Positions 6,998 through 14,164 of a stretch of 17,404 bases of DNA are shown here, piece after piece (the first letter of the stretch is position 1; each line of letters starts with the position of its first letter). The stretch is from Crocinitomicaceae bacterium (GTDB taxonomy: Bacteria > Bacteroidota > Bacteroidia > Flavobacteriales_D > Sanyastnellaceae). The translations under genes were made by a program, and so were the position numbers. Below the pieces are notes generated by a model. It searched no databases. It saw only the letters and a list, made by a program, of their open reading frames with translations, and was not told the origin of the DNA. The DNA lies in the NCBI GenBank assembly GCA_020848015.1, contig JADLBA010000206.1:1-17404 (forward strand), in the 5' to 3' direction.

Positions 6998-9131
6998 GCT
7001 CTATGTATGGAAACGCTCGCCCTTCCTACGTTTGATCTTCCCGCTTGTGTGCGGCATTTTTTTATCTGACCGGTTTCATTTACCACTGAATATTGTTTTT
7101 CCGCTTTATATAACACTGTTCTTTTCGTCATTGTTATGCCATACTCTATTTCCCAGAATTTACCTGCATCATGCAGCAATACAAGGGGGGCTGACAATTT
7201 CACTGATATTTGTATTTGGTTGTACCATTTATTCCTCTCACGATCCGAAAATACACCGGAGCCATTTCGCGCATCATATCGGGGAGAATACAGTTCTATT
7301 GGTTCAACTCACAGATAATCTGCAGAAAAAAGAGAGATCGTCAAAAGTCGTTGCTGAAGTAAAAGAAGTTTACACTGCCGGAAAAACCATAATTACCGGT
7401 GGGCAACTGTTGCTGTACCTTCCTGCTGACACTTCCGTTATGAGGGTAGGAGTGGATGATTTTCTCGCTGTGCGCTGCAACCCCGTGCCGGTAGAAGGCC
7501 CTTCTCTCCCCGGACAATTCGATTACAAAAATTATCTTAAACATCAGCATATTATTGCGCAAGCCTTTGTAAAAGCCGGAGACTGGAGCATTATAGATCA
7601 GCAGAATGAACGTTCGATCCACGGTGCATTTATCCGGTTACGAGACAAAATGATCGGCATTTTTAGCAAAAGCGGAATTGCCGGAGATGAGCTTAGCGTT
7701 CTGTCTGCTCTGGTACTCGGAAAATCGTACGATTTGGACAAAGAAGTGCTTTCAGATTATTCAGCATCCGGCACCGTTCATATACTGGCTGTTTCAGGAT
7801 TGCACGTAGGGCTGATCTATCTGCTACTCACACCGGTAGTACGGTTCCTGCTGCCGGGTAAATCACGTCGTATTTATCGTGCATTGCTACCAACATTATT
7901 GCTGTGGGCGTATGCCGCTCTGACCGGGTTCTCTCCTTCTGTGATGAGAGCAGCGGTGATGTTCACCTTTTTCATTGTGGCCGAAAGTTTTGAAAAAAAG
8001 AACAACTCGTTCAATACGTTGAGTGCTTCTGCCCTACTGCTCCTATCCACCGATCCTCACCTCTTATTTTCGGTAGGGTTTCAACTGTCATATCTCGCAG
8101 TGGCAGGAATTGTCATCTTTCAAAAACCACTAACGGATCTTCTATATATCCGCAACAAATGGCTGGCGAAAGGATGGCAGCTATCAACCGTGTCCATTGC
8201 TGCCCAACTCACCACGCTGCCGCTGACTTTGTTTTATTTCCATCAGTTCCCGAATTATTTTCTATTTGCCAACCTGCTGATGATCCCCCTTTCTACCGTA
8301 CTTCTCTACTCAGCTATTGGATTCATGGCGTTGCACTGTCTGCCCTGGATCGGACCTCTTTTATCACAACTGCTTTCCTTCCTAACCCGGCTGCTGAATG
8401 GACTTGCCACATTCTTTGGCCACCTGCCCGGAGCTGTTACCGAGAACATAGTATTTTCATCTTTACAGTTAATCGCGTTCTGCGCTGTATTGTTATTTAT
8501 TACCCGCTTCTTTCTATGGAAAATCAAATACGCTCTTTTCCCTGCAATGATCTTTTTAGGTGTCCTATTCATTTTTTCAATTGCGAAAAGGCATGAGAAA
8601 AGGCAGATGGAAGAGTTCGTTTTTTTTCCACAGGGAAATGGGTTCTGTATTTCGTGGCTGCAACAGGAAAAAGCTTATTGCATCATTAGCGACACCGCCG
8701 CCGGTAAAGACATCGCGAGGCGGCTGCTCCCATACTGGCAACTATCCGGAGCAAGGGAGTCAAAGATATTTTCATTTGATGAATCTTCAATTGCAGAGGA
8801 TCGCCCTGTCTTTCTTTTACCTCCTTTTCTTGTTTGTGGCCCGCTGGTGACAATGGTGGCAGACAGCTCACATTTTCCACTGATGCAAGAGATTGATCTG
8901 CTGATTCTCGACCGTTCATTGCAACGTCATTATTTTACGGCGGCTGAGATCGCCTCGTTGGATTGCGCACAAAAGATCGTTGGGTGCGGACTATCACAGA
9001 AAAAATTATCCTTTCTAAACAGCCGCTTGCCTGAAGAAAAAAAAATCTGTTCATCTTCAGATGGGTTTCTTCTTTATAATTCTTCTGGATGGCAGAGTGT
9101 GAGAAAAAAACGGACAGGCATTTTCGAATAG
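6996..9131 (+). CDS. comEC: ComEC/Rec2-family DNA-uptake channel protein
   Basis: ComEC forms the inner-membrane channel that takes up single-stranded DNA during natural transformation. This 711-residue protein has the N-terminal region with two or three hydrophobic segments (about residues 10-80), a soluble OB-like portion (about 85-200), then the Competence domain (about 225-515) with many membrane segments. Family signatures are HILAVSGLHVGL (262-273) and FSPSVMRAAVM (312-322). The C-terminal part (about 545-711) sits where other ComEC proteins carry a metallo-beta-lactamase-like nuclease domain, but no HxHxDH motif is present, a condition I believe is common in Bacteroidota homologues. 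The ATG start fits the usual WKRSPFLRLIFP opening. It follows the glycosyltransferase stop by 21 bases with a hairpin across the junction. No other competence genes are in the window. Confidence 0.94.
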   Translation: MLYVWKRSPFLRLIFPLVCGIFLSDRFHLPLNIVFPLYITLFFSSLLCHTLFPRIYLHHAAIQGGLTISLIFVFGCTIYSSHDPKIHRSHFAHHIGENTVLLVQLTDNLQKKERSSKVVAEVKEVYTAGKTIITGGQLLLYLPADTSVMRVGVDDFLAVRCNPVPVEGPSLPGQFDYKNYLKHQHIIAQAFVKAGDWSIIDQQNERSIHGAFIRLRDKMIGIFSKSGIAGDELSVLSALVLGKSYDLDKEVLSDYSASGTVHILAVSGLHVGLIYLLLTPVVRFLLPGKSRRIYRALLPTLLLWAYAALTGFSPSVMRAAVMFTFFIVAESFEKKNNSFNTLSASALLLLSTDPHLLFSVGFQLSYLAVAGIVIFQKPLTDLLYIRNKWLAKGWQLSTVSIAAQLTTLPLTLFYFHQFPNYFLFANLLMIPLSTVLLYSAIGFMALHCLPWIGPLLSQLLSFLTRLLNGLATFFGHLPGAVTENIVFSSLQLIAFCAVLLFITRFFLWKIKYALFPAMIFLGVLFIFSIAKRHEKRQMEEFVFFPQGNGFCISWLQQEKAYCIISDTAAGKDIARRLLPYWQLSGARESKIFSFDESSIAEDRPVFLLPPFLVCGPLVTMVADSSHFPLMQEIDLLILDRSLQRHYFTAAEIASLDCAQKIVGCGLSQKKLSFLNSRLPEEKKICSSSDGFLLYNSSGWQSVRKKRTGIFE

Positions 9132-9289
9132 AAATAAATAATTGGGTTCCGGTTGGCACATTTTTTTTGGGATTGCAGACTCTACCCTCTTTTGTGGCTA
9201 AAAACAAAGCTCGTGTTTACCGGTTTTGTTTACATTAGAATATTGCCCGGTTAAATTTTCAATGATCCTTCGAATTATATTGCAGCACT

Positions 9290-10150
9290 ATGTTAAAACT
9301 CGTTGAATGCCCACGTGATGCCATGCAGGGTATTGTGCCGTTTATTCCCACCGCAGAAAAGGTTCGATATATTAACCAGTTGCTAAAAGTGGGTTTTGAT
9401 ACTATTGATTTCGGAAGCTTTGTCAGTGAAAAAGCTATTACTCAGATGAGAGATACTGAGGAAGTGCTATCGCAACTGGATATTTCCGCAGCAAGATCAA
9501 AATTGCTGGCGATTGTAGCTAATGAGCGCGGTGCGCAGACGGCAGCTAAATATGGAGAGATCGCCTGTATTGGCTTTCCTTTTTCTGTGTCTGAAACCTT
9601 CCAGCGTCGCAATACCAATAGCAGTATTGGTGAGTCGCTTAATCGCGTACATGATGTCCAGGAGATATGCCTGCGCACCGGTAAACAATTAGTAATTTAT
9701 ATCAGTATGGGGTTTGGCAACCCGTATAACGAGGAGTGGAGTCCTGAGATCGTAACTTACTGGTGCAAAAAACTGCACGATGAAGTGGGAATAGAAGTAC
9801 TGGCTCTGAGTGATACCATTGGCGTTTCTACTCCTGCAATCATAACCCAGCTCTTTGAATCACTCATTCCTGAATTGCCCGAAGTAGAGTTTGGTGCGCA
9901 TCTCCATACCGCTCCACTTATGTGGAAAGAAAAAGTTACTGCAGCAGACGAAGCGGGTTGCCAAAGATTTGACGGCGCACTGATGGGAATGGGAGGGTGC
10001 CCGATGGCAAAGGACAAATTGACGGGCAATATGCCTACGGAAAATCTAATAAGCTATTTCGAAGAAAAAGAAATAGCAACGGGTATTATGAAAAATGAAC
10101 TCGCCGAGGCATTGATTATCGCTTCAGAAATATCTGCTCTAAGGCGATAA
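9290..10150 (+). CDS. Hydroxymethylglutaryl-CoA lyase homologue (HMGL-like TIM barrel)
   Basis: Probably cleaves 3-hydroxy-3-methylglutaryl-CoA to acetoacetate and acetyl-CoA, the last step of leucine breakdown. The 286 residues are slightly shorter than typical lyases (about 300). Conserved elements: VECPRDAMQG at the N terminus with the catalytic Arg9 and metal-binding Asp10, FGSFVS (41-46), the strand end with the metal histidines GAHLHT (His204, His206), and the glycine-rich loop MGMGGCPMAKDKLTGNMPTENL with catalytic-type Cys237. The loop differs slightly from the usual GGCPYAPGASGN pattern, so a related Claisen-type lyase acting on another acyl-CoA is possible. ATG start; the enzyme is cytoplasmic. 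It lies 158 bases after comEC, and no clear -7 box is visible. No other leucine-degradation gene is in the window. Confidence 0.88.
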   Translation: MLKLVECPRDAMQGIVPFIPTAEKVRYINQLLKVGFDTIDFGSFVSEKAITQMRDTEEVLSQLDISAARSKLLAIVANERGAQTAAKYGEIACIGFPFSVSETFQRRNTNSSIGESLNRVHDVQEICLRTGKQLVIYISMGFGNPYNEEWSPEIVTYWCKKLHDEVGIEVLALSDTIGVSTPAIITQLFESLIPELPEVEFGAHLHTAPLMWKEKVTAADEAGCQRFDGALMGMGGCPMAKDKLTGNMPTENLISYFEEKEIATGIMKNELAEALIIASEISALRR

Positions 10151-10436
10151 TGCTAACTTTCAATTGAGGCAGTGACGAAAAAATTCAAAGCTGAAGGTAG
10201 ATCGGGAAAGCTGGATGCTCTCGAATTTCTTGATATTAATCCTGATCTTACACTTCCGGAAAGAGGAATTTTTCTTTTTCATTTCAGGGTGGTTTGTGCC
10301 ATTCTTACGCTCCTTGCCCGAAATTGGTTTCATATAACCCAAATGATGCCAATAAAGAAGACCATACCACTATGTATTGAAAGAAAGGATAGATGAAAAG
10401 CACTGCCGGTAGCCAATAAAGACTCTCTTCAATAAG
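10151..10436. other. Interval with no supported gene
   Basis: About 290 bases lie between the convergent HMG-CoA lyase and GRAM-domain genes. A GTG-started frame of 74 codons (10172-10396, plus) is open, but its translation has no recognisable family, changes composition half way, and has no promoter-like sequence before it. I therefore treat it as non-coding or at most a gene remnant. No rightward terminator with a U run is evident after the lyase gene. Confidence 0.4.
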
Positions 10437-10459
10437 ACAAAAATTCGTTTACACGAATT
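10437..10459 (-). terminator. Weak candidate terminator of the GRAM-domain gene
   Basis: AATTCGT (10442-10448) and ACGAATT (10453-10459) form a 7-pair stem with a 4-base loop that contains the TAA stop codon of the minus-strand gene. On that strand it is followed by U residues (A at 10437-10443). The stem is AU-rich, so termination may be inefficient. Confidence 0.4.
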
Positions 10460-10763
10460 GACCCACAGCGGTCATCACTTTTTCGCCCCAGATTTTTTTA
10501 TCGTCAACGATAAAATTTTCGAGATTACCGTTTTTCAGAAGGATGGCAAGGCCATTTGGATTTAAAAATACCGTTTTGAAATATTCTATTCCGCTAATCT
10601 GGTCAACAGGGATTTCCAGTTCGTGACGATAATGAAAACAGGGGCTGCTGGTGAAAAGAAGACGTTTATTTGTCAGAACCAGTGTGCCGCCAATGGCCAG
10701 AAAATTATGAAAATGACTGGCTCCGTCTTCAAAAATGATGGCTTCTCCTTTAATGAGTTTCAT
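10449..10763 (-). CDS. Small GRAM/PH-like domain protein
   Basis: A 104-residue protein that consists almost entirely of one GRAM-type domain (a pleckstrin-homology-like beta sandwich). The diagnostic stretch is GGTLVLTNKRLLFTSS (25-40), followed by HELEIPVDQISGIEYF (47-62), the strand NGLAILLKNGN (70-80), FIVDD (84-88) and a closing helix with Trp92. It has no signal peptide or membrane segment, so it is probably cytoplasmic. In eukaryotes GRAM domains bind lipids or proteins; in bacteria such stand-alone domains have no settled role. ATG start without Shine-Dalgarno. It lies downstream of the peroxiredoxin gene in the same direction, but a strong terminator separates them, so it probably has its own promoter. 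Confidence 0.8.
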   Translation of the reverse strand: MKLIKGEAIIFEDGASHFHNFLAIGGTLVLTNKRLLFTSSPCFHYRHELEIPVDQISGIEYFKTVFLNPNGLAILLKNGNLENFIVDDKKIWGEKVMTAVGQFV

Positions 10764-10869
10764 CTTGTTCTTCCCTTACTTTACTAACTCAATTTCAGGG
10801 AAATAATTTTATTGATGAATGGATACTTTTTACACCTGTTTTTTTGTCCCAATAATATTACACTGATTG

Positions 10870-10877
10870 CAAAAGTA
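10870..10877 (-). promoter_or_regulatory. Candidate -7 box for the GRAM-domain gene
   Basis: TACTTTTG on the minus strand is a full match to TAnnTTTG and lies just past the peroxiredoxin terminator (10904-10937), where a new promoter would be expected. No TTG sits at the usual spacing upstream, and the leader to the ATG at 10763 would be about 100 bases, so the assignment is tentative. Confidence 0.33.
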
Positions 10878-10903
10878 GATACGCATTTGCAAAAAAAATT
10901 CTC

Positions 10904-10937
10904 AAAAAAAAGTGGGAGCAAAATCCTGCTCCCACTT
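10904..10937 (-). terminator. Strong intrinsic terminator of the peroxiredoxin gene
   Basis: A perfect 11-base inverted repeat (AAGTGGGAGCA at 10910-10920, TGCTCCCACTT at 10927-10937) with a 6-base loop lies 2 bases after the peroxiredoxin stop codon. On the minus strand the stem is GC-rich and followed directly by a U run (A at 10904-10911). Confidence 0.92.
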
Positions 10938-10939
10938 CG

Positions 10940-11581
10940 TTATGCTTTCACGGTCTCGGACATATACTCCGCAACACCGTCGTGCGACTCTTTCATTCCC
11001 TTGCTGCCTTTACTCCAGTTTGCCGGACACACTTCCCCGTTTTCTTCAAAAAACTGCAGTGCATCAATCATTCTGAGTGCCTCGTCCACACTGCGTCCGA
11101 GCGGAAAATTATTCACAATTTGGTGCTGTACAATTCCTTTTTTATCAATGAGAAAAAGTCCGCGATAAGCGATCATTGAACCCGAAGAGTTGAGCTTTCC
11201 CTCTTCGTCGTATTGATATTCACCTGAGAGTATGCCGAAAGCGTCAGCAACCACCTTGGTGGTATCGGCTACTATCGGATAAGTAATGCCATTGATTCCT
11301 CCCTGATTTTTTGACATTTGAAGCCAGCCCCAGTGGCTCTCTTCTGTGTCGGTAGAGCAGGCCACAACCGCCACATTCCGCTCCTCAAATTCGGCGAGGC
11401 GATCCTGAAATGCATGGAGTTCTGTCGGACATACGAAGGTAAAATCCTTGGGATAGAAGAAGAAAACAACCTCTTTTTTTCCAATGAATTGATCCAACGA
11501 AAAATCTTTCACAATAGTACCACCGTTCATCACCGCTGCTGCTTTGAATGAAGGAGCTTTTTTTCCTACTAATACTGACAT
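10940..11581 (-). CDS. Typical 2-Cys peroxiredoxin (AhpC/Prx1 type)
   Basis: Reduces hydrogen peroxide and organic hydroperoxides in the cytoplasm. With the ATG at 11581 the protein has 213 residues, the normal size. A longer in-frame ATG at 11698 would add 39 residues without family similarity and would lie upstream of the likely promoter, so it is rejected. Visible: FYPKDFTFVCPTEL with peroxidatic Cys51 and the supporting Pro44/Thr48, Arg140 in AYRGLFLID completing the active site, and resolving Cys185 in GEVCPANW. Both VCP motifs mark the dimeric typical 2-Cys class. The GGING motif (94-98) matches the GGxG signature linked to sensitivity to over-oxidation, while the C-terminal YF partner motif reads YM (206-207). 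The reductant is not in the window. The gene is divergent from a helicase gene and ends in a strong terminator. Confidence 0.97.
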   Translation of the reverse strand: MSVLVGKKAPSFKAAAVMNGGTIVKDFSLDQFIGKKEVVFFFYPKDFTFVCPTELHAFQDRLAEFEERNVAVVACSTDTEESHWGWLQMSKNQGGINGITYPIVADTTKVVADAFGILSGEYQYDEEGKLNSSGSMIAYRGLFLIDKKGIVQHQIVNNFPLGRSVDEALRMIDALQFFEENGEVCPANWSKGSKGMKESHDGVAEYMSETVKA

Positions 11582-11620
11582 AATATGTAAATTAAATAAA
11601 TAGCTGATTATTTTCAGGTG

Positions 11621-11628
11621 CGAAGATA
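11621..11628 (-). promoter_or_regulatory. Candidate -7 box of the peroxiredoxin promoter
   Basis: TATCTTCG on the minus strand matches TAnnTTTG at seven of eight positions, with the T-to-C change also seen at two other promoters here. It predicts a leader of about 35 bases. Directly upstream, in the spacer, is an interrupted inverted repeat (CACC/GGTG with flanking CGG/CCG, 11629-11649) that could be an operator. A clear -33 TTG is lacking. Confidence 0.38.
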
Positions 11629-11732
11629 CGGCGACACCTTCTGGTGCCGAAAAACGGAGAGCCAAAAAGTGTGAGAAATGAAAAAGTGAGCCATCCATCC
11701 GCCTCTCATGCTGATTTAATTCCAGTCGAGGT

Positions 11733-11740
11733 TATTTTTG
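11733..11740 (+). promoter_or_regulatory. -7 box of the DEAD-box helicase gene
   Basis: TATTTTTG is a full match to TAnnTTTG, with a partial -33 match (CTG at 11711-11713, 19-base spacer). Only four bases (CTGC) lie between the box and the GTG start at 11745. The identical gap separates the tRNA-Ser -7 box from the tRNA 5' end, so the mRNA is predicted to start at or very near the GTG. Confidence 0.5.
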
Positions 11741-11744
11741 CTGC

Positions 11745-13043
11745 GTGACCTTTGAAGACTTAAAGATAACCCGTCAGTTTCTGAAAGCAATAGCAGATGC
11801 CGGTTATTCATCTCCAACTGAAATTCAGGAAAAGGCCATCCCGCGCATTCTTGCAGGCCAAGACCTGATCGGCATTGCGCAGACCGGCACCGGCAAAACG
11901 GCAGCCTACCTCATTCCTCTATTGCAACTGATGAAATATGCGCAGGGAGAAGATGCCCGATGCCTGATCCTTGTTCCGACAAAAGAACTGGTACTCCAGA
12001 TAGAACAAACGCTAAAAATGCTGGCTATCCATACCGATCTTCGCTGGGTGGCATTATACGGAGGAATTGGTCCTAAAGCACAAATTGGAATCATTGAAAA
12101 AGGCATAGATTTTATTGTCGCTACTCCGGGGCGTTTTCTGGAACTCTATGCTAAAAGAGTGATTGGCACAAAAAAAATCCGGCACATGGTACTTGACGAA
12201 TGTGACCGGATGATGGATATGGGCTTTTGGCCGCAATTGCGCCAAATACAGGAAAAAATTCCCCAAAAAAAGCAGCAATTACTGTTTTCTGCCACCCTGC
12301 CGAAAAAGGTCGAGCGTATAGCCGATAATTTTCTTCTTTTTCCCGGAAGGGTTGAAATTAGCCCCCAGTCCACACCGGCTGAAACTGTGGAACAGCGATT
12401 ATATGCTGTGCCGAACAACAAGGCTAAACTCAACCTGCTTGTTTTTCTACTCGCCGATCTCGCTCATTTTAAACGTGTAATGGTGTTTGTGAAAACAAAA
12501 GCACAGGCTACCCAGATCGCTCATTTCCTCGAACAAAGAAATACCGGTGAAATACGCCTGCTTCACAGCAACAAGGCGCAGAATGCGCGGATCAAAGCTG
12601 TCAGCGATTTTAAAGCAGGAGAAGTCAGGATATTGGTCAGTACTGATGTCAGTGCCCGCGGGATTGATGTAAATGAAGTATCACATGTGATCAATTTTAA
12701 TGTTCCTTCTCATTACGAGGATTATGTTCATCGCATCGGTCGTACCGGAAGAGCTTTTAAAACGGGGGTGGCAATTACTTTCATGGATGAGTCAGAGCAG
12801 TATCATATCGGGAAAATTGAGAAACTGATACGGCAGCTATTACCACCTCTTCCGTTGCCGGAAGAGATCGGTGTGGAAGAAACCCCCTTCTCTGAGCGCC
12901 AGGAACAGAAAAGAGAGATTGATCGTCAGAAAAAACTCGAAAACCCTGATTTCAAAGGAGCTTTTCACGAAAAAAAGACAGATAAAGAGAAGAAAAAGAA
13001 AAAAAATATCAAGAAAAAGAAAAAAAGACCTTTTCTGTACTAG
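11745..13043 (+). CDS. DEAD-box-family ATP-dependent RNA helicase with DECD motif II and Lys-rich tail
   Basis: Unwinds or remodels RNA or RNA-protein complexes at the expense of ATP. The 432 residues contain the Q motif GYSSPTEIQ, motif I AQTGTGKT (45-52), Ia PTKELVLQ, Ib TPGR, motif II DECD (151-154) in place of DEAD, motif III SAT, the second domain with VFVKTKAQA, motif V STDVSARGID and motif VI HRIGRTGR. The C-terminal tail (about 375-432) is highly charged and ends in runs of lysine, an RNA-binding feature seen in RhlE-like bacterial helicases. The GTG start at 11745 gives the common opening MTFEDL; no upstream ATG fits. A perfect -7 box ends four bases before the GTG. Divergent from the peroxiredoxin gene. 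Subfamily (RhlE-like) is inferred from layout only. Confidence 0.96.
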   Translation: MTFEDLKITRQFLKAIADAGYSSPTEIQEKAIPRILAGQDLIGIAQTGTGKTAAYLIPLLQLMKYAQGEDARCLILVPTKELVLQIEQTLKMLAIHTDLRWVALYGGIGPKAQIGIIEKGIDFIVATPGRFLELYAKRVIGTKKIRHMVLDECDRMMDMGFWPQLRQIQEKIPQKKQQLLFSATLPKKVERIADNFLLFPGRVEISPQSTPAETVEQRLYAVPNNKAKLNLLVFLLADLAHFKRVMVFVKTKAQATQIAHFLEQRNTGEIRLLHSNKAQNARIKAVSDFKAGEVRILVSTDVSARGIDVNEVSHVINFNVPSHYEDYVHRIGRTGRAFKTGVAITFMDESEQYHIGKIEKLIRQLLPPLPLPEEIGVEETPFSERQEQKREIDRQKKLENPDFKGAFHEKKTDKEKKKKKNIKKKKKRPFLY

Positions 13044-13133
13044 CTTCATTGGAAGTTATATTTCGGAAAAAAACTCTCAGATATTTCATTTTCTCCTAAT
13101 CGTGACACATCAACACAACTCCGTCGAAGTGAT

Positions 13134-13164
13134 AAAAACAAAAAAGGGTTCTGTCGAACCCTTT
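13134..13164 (-). terminator. Intrinsic terminator on the minus strand, far from any annotated gene end
   Basis: AAAGGGTTC (13143-13151) and GAACCCTTT (13156-13164) form a perfect 9-pair stem with the tetraloop TGTC/GACA. Only on the minus strand is it followed by a U-rich run (A at 13134-13145, one interruption); in the plus direction it is followed by CCTG, so it is a poor terminator for the helicase gene. The nearest minus-strand gene end, the response regulator stop, is 277 bases away. Confidence 0.8.
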
Positions 13165-13300
13165 CCTGTAAACCTGCAAGGAAAATTTTGAAACCACCGC
13201 AGTTTCCACATAAGGTAACTGCGCAACCAATTAAAAGACGATGGGACTCTTAAAAAGTTGCCTGAATTGTTGCCTCTTGTCCGATTTTATTACAGAATTT
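13143..13300 (-). ncRNA. Candidate structured small RNA or structured 3'UTR
   Basis: On the minus strand this gene-free stretch has nested and adjacent pairings that end in the intrinsic terminator. A closing helix is possible between 13290-13297 (TTCTGTAA) and 13164-13171 (TTACAGGA), with one G-U. Inside it, GCAACAATT (13265-13273) pairs with AATTGGTTGC (13223-13232) with one bulge, and a 7-pair hairpin CGCAGTT/AACTGCG (13217-13223, 13198-13204) abuts that helix. No convincing open frame lies here. I found no clear -7 box upstream, and I do not recognise a known RNA family (a 6S-like RNA was considered but the sequence gives no proof). It could be the long 3'UTR of the response regulator. 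The 5' end is a guess. Confidence 0.35.
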
Positions 13301-13441
13301 TATCATTGCGCTGTAAATCAGGCGATTGCCTGTATCTAATTAAAAATAAGAGGAAAGTAATGAAGACGACTTCTTTCTCTATTTCTCAACAAATAATTCC
13401 ATAACTTCTGGGAAAAATCTCGTCTGTGTCCGATTTCCATC

Positions 13442-14149
13442 TCATGGAGTAAACTTGTAGCCCACCCCGCGGACGGAGTGAAAATACTTAGGCTGGCGGG
13501 AATCAGGCTCGAAGTATTTGCGGAAAGCAAGGATATAATTGTCAATGGTACGGGTACTCGGAAACACATCATATCCCCATACCTTTTCAAGAATTTCTTC
13601 GCGACTTACAACCTCCCCTTCTCTATGTATGAGCAATTTTAGTAGCATGATCTCTTTGCGTGAAAGGCTGTGCTCAACTCCTCCTTTATCGCGGATAGTA
13701 AAATTCAAAAAATGGATGTGGTTAGGGCCAAAAGAAAAATCTTCTACTTGAGCAATACTTTTATGGCCCTGATCGCGACGCTGTATCAGCTTTGTCACAC
13801 GCAAAAGCAGTTCTTCAAGGTCGAAGGGCTTCGTAAGGTAGTCGTCGCCTCCGAGTCGAAGTCCTTCGATGCGATCCTTGCCACTGCTTTTTGCCGATAA
13901 AAAGAGGATCGGAGTTTTATTTCCTTCGAGCCGGATGGTCTGGCAAACTGCCAGCCCATCAAGTTCAGGCAACATTACATCTAGTATTGCAAGGTCAAAT
14001 GCCTGTGAGCGGAATTTCTCAAGTGCGGCAGGCCCATCAGTGGCATTCACCACTTGATAACCCTCCATCTCAAGGTTTAACTTCAGCATCGAGGCGAGAC
14101 TTTCCTCGTCCTCGACGATCAGAATGCGATAAAGAGAATTTTCTTCCAC
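13442..14149 (-). CDS. OmpR/PhoB-family response regulator
   Basis: A DNA-binding transcription factor controlled by phosphorylation from a sensor kinase. From the GTG at 14149 it has 235 residues, typical for the family. The receiver domain (about 7-122) shows RILIVEDEE with the acidic pocket (Glu13, Asp14), phospho-acceptor Asp57 in LAILDVMLPELDG, Ser85 in LFLSAK, and Lys107 in DDYLTKPF. The C-terminal winged helix (about 140-235) has LSRKEIMLLKLLI, REEILEKVWGYD, TIDNYILAFRKYF and the ending HSVRGVGYKF. An in-frame ATG at 14215 would add 22 unrelated residues, but the predicted promoter lies between it and the GTG, so GTG is preferred. No histidine kinase is adjacent, which makes it an orphan within this window; regulon and signal are unknown. 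Confidence 0.95.
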   Translation of the reverse strand: MEENSLYRILIVEDEESLASMLKLNLEMEGYQVVNATDGPAALEKFRSQAFDLAILDVMLPELDGLAVCQTIRLEGNKTPILFLSAKSSGKDRIEGLRLGGDDYLTKPFDLEELLLRVTKLIQRRDQGHKSIAQVEDFSFGPNHIHFLNFTIRDKGGVEHSLSRKEIMLLKLLIHREGEVVSREEILEKVWGYDVFPSTRTIDNYILAFRKYFEPDSRQPKYFHSVRGVGYKFTP

Positions 14150-14164
14150 GAATGAAAATGTGGA

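Noticed and set aside
10172..10396. GTG-started open frame of 74 codons on the plus strand after the HMG-CoA lyase gene
   Set aside because: The translation has no recognisable family, composition shifts half way, there is no promoter-like sequence before it, and similar-length random frames are common in this window.
11582..11698. N-terminal extension of the peroxiredoxin to an upstream in-frame ATG at 11698
   Set aside because: The extra 39 residues have no peroxiredoxin similarity and the candidate promoter lies inside the extension; the ATG at 11581 gives the standard MSVLVGKKAPSF opening.
13319..13332. Palindromic hairpin CAGGC-GATT-GCCTG
   Set aside because: Short 5-pair stem without a U run on either strand and outside the main set of helices; could be chance, so it is not called as a terminator.
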